From assembly GCF_022829365.1 (NCBI RefSeq), contig NZ_JAKSYJ010000111.1, positions 91,615 to 155,614 on the forward strand: a DNA stretch of 64,000 nucleotides, in the 5' to 3' direction. This DNA comes from Methylobacterium sp. J-077. Its GTDB lineage: Bacteria > Pseudomonadota > Alphaproteobacteria > Rhizobiales > Beijerinckiaceae. Positions within the stretch are counted from its first letter, which is position 1, and the number at the start of each line of letters is the position of its first letter. A program made the translations under genes and the position numbers. Shown in pieces: positions 53,074-61,187 of this stretch. Below the pieces are notes generated by a model. The model was not told where the DNA came from. It ran no database searches and worked only from the letters and a program-made list of their open reading frames with translations.

Positions 53074-56000
53074 TCAGGCCGCCCGCAGCCGGCGGATCGC
53101 CCCGAGGGCAGTGGCCCGCTGCACCTCCAGGCGCTGGATCAGCGGCACGAGGTCGGCGCCTGCATGGGCGGCGGCCTCGACCTCGCGACACAGACTCGAC
53201 AGGCCGACGAAGCCCAAGAGCCCGGCCGCCGCCACCATGGCGTGGGCGTCGTGGGCGATCTGGAGGCGGTCGGTCTCGCTCGGCCGGAACCGCTCGGACA
53301 GCTCGTTGGCGAGCAGATCCAGCAGCGCGCCGACTTGGTCCGTGCCGAAACTCGACTCCATGTCGGTGAGCACCGTGGCGTCGAGCACCGCGGGATCGAC
53401 CGGAACGGTCCGCAGCGGCGGTTCCTGGCGGGCGGGGCGACGCCCCCCGGGAGCAGTCCATCGGCTGATCGTGGCGAACAGGTCGGCCCGGCGGAACGGC
53501 TTGCCGACATGGTCGTCCATCCCGGCCTCGCGCAGTTCCGCGACCTGGTCCGGCAGGACGTTGGCGGTCATCGCCACGATCGGGACATCGCAGGCCGGCG
53601 GCGCCAGGGCGCGGATCCGGCGCGTGGCGGTGAGCCCGTCGACGCCGGGCATCTGCACGTCCATCAGCACGAGGTCGTAGGGGCGCCCCTCGGCCACCGA
53701 CAGGCCGACCGCCGTGATCGCCTCGCCGCCGTCCCCCGCGACCTCGACGCTGTAGCCCTGCGATTCCAGCACGGCGCAGGCGAGTTCCTGGTTGAGCAGC
53801 ACGTCCTCGACCAGGAGCAGGCGCAGCGGCGGCCCGGCCGGGACCGGCCGGGATGCCTTGGCCGGCGGCAGGGGCGAGGCCGCCGTTCCGAAGCGGAGCG
53901 CGTCGATGGCCTCGGTGCTGCGCGGCAGGACCAAGCGGAACCAGAAAGTCGAGCCCTCCCCCTCCCGGCTCTCCATGCCGATCTCGCCGCCCATGAGCGT
54001 GACGAGGTGCCGGGAGATCGCGAGTCCGAGGCCGGTGCCGCCGAAGCGGCGGCTAATCGAGCCGTCGACTTGGCTGAAGCGCTTGAACAGGCGCTCCTGC
54101 TGCACCGGCGCGATGCCGATGCCGGTATCGGTGACGGCGAACCGGACCACGTCCCCGGGGCCGCCATCAGGTGCCGTACCCTCGCCCTCCCGCTGCACGG
54201 TGACGGTGACCGAGCCTAGGGGCGTGAACTTCACGGCGTTGTTGAGCAGGTTCAGCAGGACTTGCCGCAGGCGGCCGGGGTCGCCGACCACGACCCGCGG
54301 AAGCGCCGGATCGATCTGCGCCTCGATCTGCAGGCTGCTCCGGAGCGCGCTGCCTCGGACGATCGAGACGGTATCGTCCACGATCTGCACCAGCGGGAAG
54401 CCGACCGGGTCGAGGGTCAGCTCGCCGGCCTCGATCTTCGAGAAGTCGAGGATATCGTTGACCACGGTGAGCAGAGCCGCCCCGGAGCTGTGGATCAGTT
54501 CGAGGCGCCGCCGGTCCTCGTCGCGAATGGCGCTCTCGTCGAGGAGCAGGTCGGCATAGCCCAGGATGCCGTTGAGCGGCGTACGGATCTCGTGGCTCAT
54601 CGCGGCCAGGAACTCGCTCTTGGCAGCGCTCGCCCGCTCGGCTTCCGCCCGCGCGGCCTCGGCGTCCCGGGTCGCCTCCCGCAGGGCCGCCTCGGCCGCC
54701 TTGCGGTCGGTGATGTCGAGATGGAGCCCGACCATTCGCTGCGGCTGGCCCTCGGGCCCGAACAGCGTGCGCCCGCGCGCGTAGATCCAGCGCTCGCCGA
54801 CCCGGAACTCGGCGACGTAGGCGGAGGACGATTCCACCGCCTGCCGGATCGCGTTCCAGACGTCGCCGGCATCTTCGGGATGCAGGAGCGCCGTCCAGGC
54901 GGCCGCATTCATCGCATGCGCCCGACCGGTATCCGGCAGGCCGTGCATGCGCGCGCTCTCGGGGCTCAGGGTGGCGAACCCTGTGCGCATGTCCCAATCC
55001 CAGGTGCCGGCATCGGCCGCGTCGAGGGCGATCCCTAACAGCCCGCGCGCCTCCTCGACGGCGAGCCGGGCGGTGACGATGTCGTCGACGTCGAGCGCGG
55101 TGCCGAGCCATTCCACCACCGTCCCGTCGGCGGGATCGAGGTAGATCGGGATCAGCGAGATCTTGTGCCACCGGTAGGCGCCGTCGTGCCGCCGGATCCG
55201 CCACTGACCGCCGTAGCCGATCCCGGTTGCGATCGCCTGCTGCCAAGCCGCTTCCATGGCGGCGGCATCCTCCGGGTGGTTGCGGGCGAGGCGCTCGGCC
55301 CGGTCCAGCCCGATCGGCCCGTAATAGGTGTGAAACTGCGCGTTCGCGTAGGTCGCCCGGCCGTCGCCGACCCGCATGGTCCAGATCAGGAGCGGCAGGG
55401 TCTCGGCGAGGCCGCGGTAGCGCAATTCGCTGCGGCGGACCTCGTCCTCGGCGCGCCGCCGCTCGGTCACGTCGATGAGCACGCCGATGAGCCCGGTCAC
55501 AGGGTTCTCGCCGCGGCACACGCCGCGCACGACCACGTCGCGGACCTCGCCGTCGGGCCGCAGCAGCCGCGCCTCGAAGTCGAAGCTCGCCCCCCGGGCG
55601 ATGGCGTCCGTGACGACCCCCTCCAGCCGCTCCCGGTCGTCGGGGTGATAGATCTGCGAGAACTCGGAAAGCGCCGGCGCCGGCCCCCGGGGGTCGCGGC
55701 CGGCGATCTCGTAGAGGCTCCTGGACCAGATCGGCTGCCCGTCGGCGAGGTCCACGCGCCAGTTGCCGACGCTGGCGAGCTGCTCGGCCATGGTCAGTTG
55801 GTGGTTGGCCGCCGCCTGGGCCTCGGACCGGGCGTTGATCTCGCGGTGCTGCTCCCGGATCAGGGCCTCGCGGATCGCGGCCTGCGCCATCTCGTGGCCG
55901 CGCCGCACATCGGCCTCGGTCAGCCGCAGATGGGCGATCACGATCTCGGCGAGATCGCGGAACGCGTCCGCGTCCGCCTCAGACAGCCCGTCCCGGGGCT

Positions 56001-56397
56001 CCGGGTCGACCAGGCAGAACGTGCCGATCCGGACTCCCGGCGCCAGGCTCAGGGGGATGCCGGCATAGAACCGGATCCCGCCTGGGGTCGCGACCAGGGC
56101 GAGATCGCGAAATCGCGGATCGGCCCGGGCATCGGGCACGATCAGCATGGCGTCGCTGCGGATCGTGTGCTGGCAGAGACTCTGATCCCGCGGAATCGTC
56201 GTCGGCACGTCGGCACAGGGGGTCTTGAGCCATTGCCGGGTGTCGTCGAGGAACCCGACGAAGGCGCTGCGCACGCCGAACAGGCGGCGGGCCGTGCGGC
56301 ACACGGCGTCGAAATGCGGCTCGGGCGCGGTGCCGACGATGCCGAGGGCGTGCAGAGCCGCGAGCCGCACCGCTTCATCGTCTGAGTGTGCTCTCAC
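53074..56397 (-). CDS. Hybrid sensor histidine kinase (GAF-PAS-PAS-PAS-HisKA-HATPase-REC-HPt)
   Basis: 1107 aa from GTG 56397, which has GGAGA about 8 nt upstream and avoids overlap with the next gene. Domains in order: GAF (about 20-165), three PAS units each ending in an ITDRK/VTER-type PAC motif, HisKA with the phosphorylated His in [17 protein letters not shown], HATPase with [10 protein letters not shown] and [14 protein letters not shown], a receiver with [20 protein letters not shown], and a C-terminal HPt-like helix bundle ([16 protein letters not shown]). No transmembrane helix is seen, so it should sense cytoplasmic signals. The partner regulator is not adjacent. Confidence 0.92.
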   Translation of the reverse strand: MRAHSDDEAVRLAALHALGIVGTAPEPHFDAVCRTARRLFGVRSAFVGFLDDTRQWLKTPCADVPTTIPRDQSLCQHTIRSDAMLIVPDARADPRFRDLALVATPGGIRFYAGIPLSLAPGVRIGTFCLVDPEPRDGLSEADADAFRDLAEIVIAHLRLTEADVRRGHEMAQAAIREALIREQHREINARSEAQAAANHQLTMAEQLASVGNWRVDLADGQPIWSRSLYEIAGRDPRGPAPALSEFSQIYHPDDRERLEGVVTDAIARGASFDFEARLLRPDGEVRDVVVRGVCRGENPVTGLIGVLIDVTERRRAEDEVRRSELRYRGLAETLPLLIWTMRVGDGRATYANAQFHTYYGPIGLDRAERLARNHPEDAAAMEAAWQQAIATGIGYGGQWRIRRHDGAYRWHKISLIPIYLDPADGTVVEWLGTALDVDDIVTARLAVEEARGLLGIALDAADAGTWDWDMRTGFATLSPESARMHGLPDTGRAHAMNAAAWTALLHPEDAGDVWNAIRQAVESSSAYVAEFRVGERWIYARGRTLFGPEGQPQRMVGLHLDITDRKAAEAALREATRDAEAARAEAERASAAKSEFLAAMSHEIRTPLNGILGYADLLLDESAIRDEDRRRLELIHSSGAALLTVVNDILDFSKIEAGELTLDPVGFPLVQIVDDTVSIVRGSALRSSLQIEAQIDPALPRVVVGDPGRLRQVLLNLLNNAVKFTPLGSVTVTVQREGEGTAPDGGPGDVVRFAVTDTGIGIAPVQQERLFKRFSQVDGSISRRFGGTGLGLAISRHLVTLMGGEIGMESREGEGSTFWFRLVLPRSTEAIDALRFGTAASPLPPAKASRPVPAGPPLRLLLVEDVLLNQELACAVLESQGYSVEVAGDGGEAITAVGLSVAEGRPYDLVLMDVQMPGVDGLTATRRIRALAPPACDVPIVAMTANVLPDQVAELREAGMDDHVGKPFRRADLFATISRWTAPGGRRPARQEPPLRTVPVDPAVLDATVLTDMESSFGTDQVGALLDLLANELSERFRPSETDRLQIAHDAHAMVAAAGLLGFVGLSSLCREVEAAAHAGADLVPLIQRLEVQRATALGAIRRLRAA

Positions 56398-56477
56398 CGA
56401 CCGTCTCCGGGAGCGGATGCGCCGTTCGGCGATCACCAGTATCCTCGCGGGAGCGATGACCCGGCTGCGACCGCGTT

Positions 56478-57779
56478 TCAAGCGGGCTTGGCGCCGCGCG
56501 CGATCGAGTTGCGATCCCGCAGGCTGCCGATGTCGCCGATCCGGGGCATGCGCAGCCGCGCGGCTTCGAGCGCCCAGACCATACCCAGCATCATGTAGAC
56601 GTGGCGCCACTTCTCGATGTCGATCTGGAACGCCTGCAGGAAGAACATCAGCAGCGCCGGCCAGACGATCTGGGCATGCGCCCGGAATGGCGACGGCCGC
56701 ACCAGCAGGCGGAAACCGACGACGCTCGTGGCCAGAACGAGGCCGATGAACACCACGCCGCCGAGCCAGCCGCCATTGGCGAACGAGCCGATATAGGAAT
56801 TGTGCGGCTCCAGCCCGAAGACGAGCCGCCAGTGCATCGAACCCATGCCGAACGGGCGCTCCAGCAGCATCGCGAGGCCCCGGACCTGGTTGCCGAAGCG
56901 CCCGGTCTCGCCCTGGTCGTAGTCCTGCGTCAGGGCCGCCCGGGTCTCGAACATCGTGTGCACGTGCTCGATCGACAGGAGGCCGATCACCGCGATCGTG
57001 CCGAGCACCAGGGTCGCCAGCGTCAGGAGCACGATGCGGCGGCGCAGCCGGATCGAGCCGCTGCCGGCATAGACCGAGCCGACCATCAGCAGGACGGCGA
57101 CGACGCTGCCGCCCCAGGAGCCCCTAGAGAACGACAGGAAGATGCCGGCCATGATGATCAGCAGGCCGGCCAGCGACAGCAGCGGCCGCCGGGCGCTGCC
57201 GGTGAGCAGCCCGTGCATCAGGTAGAGGGCGCCGAGCGTGAGGAATGAGCCGAACACGTTCGGGTCCTGGAAGGTGCCCGAGGCCCGGTCGTACTTGTAG
57301 AACAGGTCCTCGATGCCGAGCCATTGCAGGTAGCCGACGATGCCGAGCGCCGCCGAGAACACGCAGCTCGCCGTATAGGCCCTGAGCGCCAGCTCCATCC
57401 GGGCGTGCGTGTCCTCTGCGAAGAACATCGCGAAGAACACGCAGGTGATCACGAGGTAGATCAGCTGGATCGTCCAGGTGACCGGGAACTCCTCGTTCAG
57501 GTACGGGAACAGCGCCGTGACGATCGCCACCAGGTAGAGCAGCAGGAGCGCCAGCAGCGGCACTGCCCCCCGGTGCAGGCGCACGCCGAGGCAGAGCCAC
57601 AGCAGGATCGTCGGGATCGCCACCGCATCGTAGGGCGAGGTTTCCGAGAACGCGAAGCAGGCGAAGAAGATGAAGGCGGCAAACAGCGCCTTGGCCAAGC
57701 CTTGGACGACCCCAAGGAGCGGGATTCCGGCGGCAAATCCCGACGGGGTCGGGATTGCGGGCGCTGCGATGTGAGCCAT
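56478..57779 (-). CDS. O-antigen ligase family (Wzy_C) membrane protein
   Basis: 433 aa with about ten helices and the Wzy_C signature: FLSFSRGSWGGSVVAVLL before a large periplasmic loop, then PHNSYIGSFANGGWLGGVVF. Family members polymerise or ligate surface polysaccharides. It stands next to a secreted protein gene and the kinase gene, without other polysaccharide genes in the window. Confidence 0.85.
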   Translation of the reverse strand: MAHIAAPAIPTPSGFAAGIPLLGVVQGLAKALFAAFIFFACFAFSETSPYDAVAIPTILLWLCLGVRLHRGAVPLLALLLLYLVAIVTALFPYLNEEFPVTWTIQLIYLVITCVFFAMFFAEDTHARMELALRAYTASCVFSAALGIVGYLQWLGIEDLFYKYDRASGTFQDPNVFGSFLTLGALYLMHGLLTGSARRPLLSLAGLLIIMAGIFLSFSRGSWGGSVVAVLLMVGSVYAGSGSIRLRRRIVLLTLATLVLGTIAVIGLLSIEHVHTMFETRAALTQDYDQGETGRFGNQVRGLAMLLERPFGMGSMHWRLVFGLEPHNSYIGSFANGGWLGGVVFIGLVLATSVVGFRLLVRPSPFRAHAQIVWPALLMFFLQAFQIDIEKWRHVYMMLGMVWALEAARLRMPRIGDIGSLRDRNSIARGAKPA

Positions 57780-57885
57780 GGATACGCGGACTCCGCGGGC
57801 CGGTTACGCAGGCCTGCGCCGCAGTCCATGACACCCAATGGTTGAGAATCGGCTTCGTGTCCGCCAGCGCGGGGCGAGGGTGTCG

Positions 57886-58374
57886 TCAGCCCTTCAGCCG
57901 CTTGTTGCAGACCGAGTAGTAGCCGCCACCCTTTTGAATCCACTTCGCGTCGCCCAGCGTCCCGGAAGCTTTGGCCGCGTTGTAGCTGTCGAGGCAGGTA
58001 TGCATCCGCGCCTTGCCGGCCGACTCGCTCGCGTATTTCGGATCGACGGCAGACGGATAAGCCGCCGTCCCGGCCGGGGCGGCCGTGGGCCTCGCGGCCG
58101 GGGCTTGCGGCGCGGGAGCGGGAGCCGCGGTCTTCGTCGCGCCCGGCGCGACGGGGTTCGGCACGGTGTTGGCCGCCGTGGCCGCCGTGGCCGCCGGCTC
58201 GGCGCCGCATTCCGCCTTGCGGAAGTCGTTCCACTTCTGGCCGTTGAGGGTCCCGGCCTGCTTGGCCGCCTGATACTTGGTCGAGCAATCCTTGACCGAC
58301 AGAGCCGCCGCCGGCGTGACGAGCGCGCCGGCGCCACAAGCCAGCATGGTGGCGGTCAGAAGCAGGCGTACCAT
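57886..58374 (-). CDS. Secreted protein with two PsiF-like repeats
   Basis: 162 aa with a signal peptide (MVRLLLTATMLACGAGALV). Two similar cysteine-bounded repeats, CSTKYQAAKQAGTLNGQKW and CLDSYNAAKASGTLGDAKW, flank an Ala/Pro/Thr-rich linker of about 55 residues. Periplasmic localisation is likely. Function unknown. ATG 58374 is preferred; longer starts lack a signal peptide. Confidence 0.78.
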   Translation of the reverse strand: MVRLLLTATMLACGAGALVTPAAALSVKDCSTKYQAAKQAGTLNGQKWNDFRKAECGAEPAATAATAANTVPNPVAPGATKTAAPAPAPQAPAARPTAAPAGTAAYPSAVDPKYASESAGKARMHTCLDSYNAAKASGTLGDAKWIQKGGGYYSVCNKRLKG

Positions 58375-58558
58375 AGCGAATAACCCCCGAGTCGGTATCG
58401 ATCCGTGACGATACGCTATATCGAGGATAATCGCTCCGATAGTCTGTGGATATACAGCTGTTAGCGGATGCCAGGCGGCACCTCCGACAACCCGAGGCCG
58501 CCGGCGGCGCGAGACCACGAACCGTCGGCGGCAGGATTCCGGGCTCGGCGGCCCTCGG

Positions 58559-59560
58559 TCAGATCCGGCAGGCTTCGAATCCCTCGCGGATCGCCACCGG
58601 GTCGAGGTTGCGGCCGATGAACACCACCCGGGAGACCCGCTTCTCGTCCGCGCGCCAATCCCCCTGGACGTCGCCGTCGAGGATCATGTGCACGCCCTGA
58701 AAGACGAAGCGCTTCGGCTCGTTCGGGAAAGCGACGATGCCCTTGCAGCGCAGGATGTCGGGCCCCTGAACCTGGGTCAGGTTCGAGATCCACGGCATGA
58801 ATTTTTCCGGATCGACCTCGCCCTCGATCCGGGCCGAGATCGATTGGATCTCGGAATCGTGATGATGGTGGTGACCCGCTTCCAGGAATTCGGGTTCCAC
58901 CTCCAGGATGCGGTCGAGGTCGAAGGCGTTGCGCTCCAGCACGGCCTCGAGGGGCACGGCGCAGTTCTGGGTGCGGTGGAGCGTGGCCAGCGGATTGATT
59001 CCGCGGATCTCGGCCTCGACCCGGTCGAGGTCGGCCGGCGAGACGAGGTCGCTCTTGTTGAGCAGGATCACGTCCGCGAAGGCGATCTGGTTCTTGGCCT
59101 CGGGCGCGTCCTTCAGGCGGTCGGACAGCCACTTGGCGTCGGCCACGGTCACCACCGCGTCGAGGCGGGCGGCGTCGCCGACATCCTGGTCGACGAAGAA
59201 GGTCTGGGCGACGGGAGCCGGGTCGGCCAGCCCCGTGGTCTCGACGATGATCGCGTCGAACTTGCCCCGGCGCTTCACCAAGCCATCCATGATCCGGATC
59301 AGGTCGCCGCGAACCGTGCAGCAGACGCAGCCGTTGTTCATCTCGAACACTTCCTCGTCCGCGCCGACGACGAGGTCGTTGTCGATGCCGATCTCGCCGA
59401 ACTCGTTGACGATCACGGCGTAGCGCTTGCCATGGTTCTCCGTGAGGATCCGGTTGAGCAGGGTGGTCTTGCCGGCGCCGAGATAGCCGGTGAGCACGGT
59501 CACCGGGATCTTGCCGGCGCTCGATCCGGATGGGACGGAAACAGAACTCAGGTCGGTCAT
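58559..59560 (-). CDS. COG0523-family G3E GTPase (CobW/ZNG-like)
   Basis: 333 aa. Walker A GYLGAGKTTLLNRIL near residue 25, the metal-binding CxCC motif (Cys78, Cys80, Cys81) in MNNGCVCCTVRGDL, NKSD at 168, and a run of five histidines at 230-234. The C-terminal CobW_C domain follows. Family members deliver or manage zinc or other metals. A Zur-like palindrome lies 56 bp upstream of the start, and a heavy-metal efflux operon is divergent, so zinc homeostasis is the likely role. ATG 59560 is preferred over the upstream in-frame ATG at 59632. Confidence 0.93.
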   Translation of the reverse strand: MTDLSSVSVPSGSSAGKIPVTVLTGYLGAGKTTLLNRILTENHGKRYAVIVNEFGEIGIDNDLVVGADEEVFEMNNGCVCCTVRGDLIRIMDGLVKRRGKFDAIIVETTGLADPAPVAQTFFVDQDVGDAARLDAVVTVADAKWLSDRLKDAPEAKNQIAFADVILLNKSDLVSPADLDRVEAEIRGINPLATLHRTQNCAVPLEAVLERNAFDLDRILEVEPEFLEAGHHHHHDSEIQSISARIEGEVDPEKFMPWISNLTQVQGPDILRCKGIVAFPNEPKRFVFQGVHMILDGDVQGDWRADEKRVSRVVFIGRNLDPVAIREGFEACRI

Positions 59561-59615
59561 GGCGGGTTCTTCGGTCGGATCTGAGGGATGGGGCGGGTCT
59601 GCGAGCCCGCGGTCG

Positions 59616-59632
59616 TTGTCATATTGTAACAA
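59616..59632. promoter_or_regulatory. Zur/Fur-like palindrome upstream of the COG0523 gene
   Basis: TTGTCATATTGTAACAA is an imperfect 17-bp palindrome (half-sites TTGTCATA and TTGTTACA, six of eight positions equal). Its AT-rich symmetric form is like the sites bound by Zur/Fur proteins, and COG0523 genes are frequent Zur targets. The exact regulator is inferred. Confidence 0.5.
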
Positions 59633-59857
59633 ATCCCGTCGAAGGAAGGCGTAGCCACACGGTTTCGCGACCTGGGCCTCCCAATCGATTGCGGATCAGT
59701 CAAGCTTTGCTCTAGGCACGCGACGCCCCCCGAGTCCGCTCGGGGCGGCTGCCTTAGAAAAGCGCCACCGATCGCATTGATGCGGGCGGATTTCTTGTGC
59801 GAATCGTATCTCGTCCGCCATCCCGGTTCCTTCGCCCGGCCCCAGAAGACCTTTCGC

Positions 59858-61171
59858 ATGGACGCCCGCAATCCGATTGACCAGGACGAGACCCGCACCG
59901 GGCCCGCGCGCAGGCGCGGCCCGCCGCGGCTCGTGATCGTGCTGGTGCTGCTCGTCGCTGCGGGCGGCCTGGCGCTCGCGTTCTCGGACCGCGCCCGCGA
60001 AGCCGCTTCCGGAATCGCCGCCGTGCTGTTCGGATCGGGCAACCCCGATGCGGGGATCGAGGCTGAGAAGGCCGGCGCGGTCGAGCGGGTGTTCCGCCCG
60101 ACCAAGGAGCAGCGCGCGGCCTTCGAGATCCTGCCGGTGGCGACCCAGGTGTTCCGCCCGGAGGGCGCCGCAGAGGGGCGCATCGCGCTCAACGACGACG
60201 ACAACGTGCCGGTGGTCTCGCCCTATGCGGGTCGGGTGATCAAGGTTCTGGCCCGGGCGGGCGACGACGTGAAGGCCGGCGACGTGCTGCTGACGCTCGA
60301 GGCTACCGACATGGTCCAGGCGCAGAACGATTACCAGGCGGCCCTGAACAACCTCCAGAAGCAGCAGGCCCTGCTGAAGCTGGACCAGACCATCGCGACG
60401 CGCCAGCAGGAGCTGTTCCAGGCCCACGCCGTGGCGCTGAAGGATTACCAGTCGGCCCAGAACGACGTGATCGCCGCCCAGAGCGACCTGAAGACCGCGG
60501 AGGCGGCCCTCGACGCCGTGAAGAACCGCCTGCGGCTCCTCGGCAAGTCCGACGCCGAAATCGCCAGCTACGAGAAGAACGGCCGCCTCAGCTCCGAGAC
60601 CCAGATCCGGGCGCCGATCGCCGGCACGATCGTCCAGCGCAAGGTGGGCACCGGGCAGTTCCTCTCGGCTTCGAGCGACCCGGTCTTCGTGATCGGCGAC
60701 CTGTCCACGGTCTGGCTCGTCGCCAACGTCCGCGAGAGCGAGATCCCGAAGATCCGCATCGGCCAGGAGGTCGAGGCGAAGGTGGCGGGCTTCGGCGCGC
60801 GGGTGTTCAAGGCCCGGGTGAACTACATGGCCGCGAGCCTCGACCCGGCCACGCGGCGGCTCGCCGTGCGCAGCGAGGTCGACAACCCGGACCGGGTGCT
60901 GCGCCCGGAGATGTTTGCCACCTACACGATTATCACCGGCAAGGGCGAGCCGAGCCCGAGCGTGCCGGTGGCCGCCATCGTGTACGAGGGCGACCGCACC
61001 CATGTCTGGGTGGCCCGCCAGGACGGTGCCGTGGAGGCGCGGGACATCAAGCTCGGCGTGATCAACGGCGACAACGCCCAGGTCGTCGATGGCCTGCAGG
61101 CGGGCGAGCAGATCGTGACCCGGGGGGCCCTGTTCATCGACCGGGCCGCCACCGGCGACAAGGCGTCGTGA
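59858..61171 (+). CDS. RND efflux periplasmic adaptor subunit (CzcB-like)
   Basis: 437 aa membrane fusion protein. One helix near residues 25-43 (LVIVLVLLVAAGGLALAF) anchors it. A biotinyl-lipoyl-like domain (VVSPYAGRVIKVLARAGDDVKAGDVLLTL), an alpha-helical hairpin (about 150-205) and a barrel domain (VGTGQFLSASSDPVFVIGDL) follow. It joins the inner-membrane pump to an outer-membrane channel. The pump gene starts 16 nt downstream. No metal-chaperone-like C-terminal His motif is seen. ATG 59858 is preferred because longer frames have no homology. Confidence 0.9.
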   Translation: MDARNPIDQDETRTGPARRRGPPRLVIVLVLLVAAGGLALAFSDRAREAASGIAAVLFGSGNPDAGIEAEKAGAVERVFRPTKEQRAAFEILPVATQVFRPEGAAEGRIALNDDDNVPVVSPYAGRVIKVLARAGDDVKAGDVLLTLEATDMVQAQNDYQAALNNLQKQQALLKLDQTIATRQQELFQAHAVALKDYQSAQNDVIAAQSDLKTAEAALDAVKNRLRLLGKSDAEIASYEKNGRLSSETQIRAPIAGTIVQRKVGTGQFLSASSDPVFVIGDLSTVWLVANVRESEIPKIRIGQEVEAKVAGFGARVFKARVNYMAASLDPATRRLAVRSEVDNPDRVLRPEMFATYTIITGKGEPSPSVPVAAIVYEGDRTHVWVARQDGAVEARDIKLGVINGDNAQVVDGLQAGEQIVTRGALFIDRAATGDKAS

Positions 61172-61187
61172 GCGGGAATCCCGGGCC

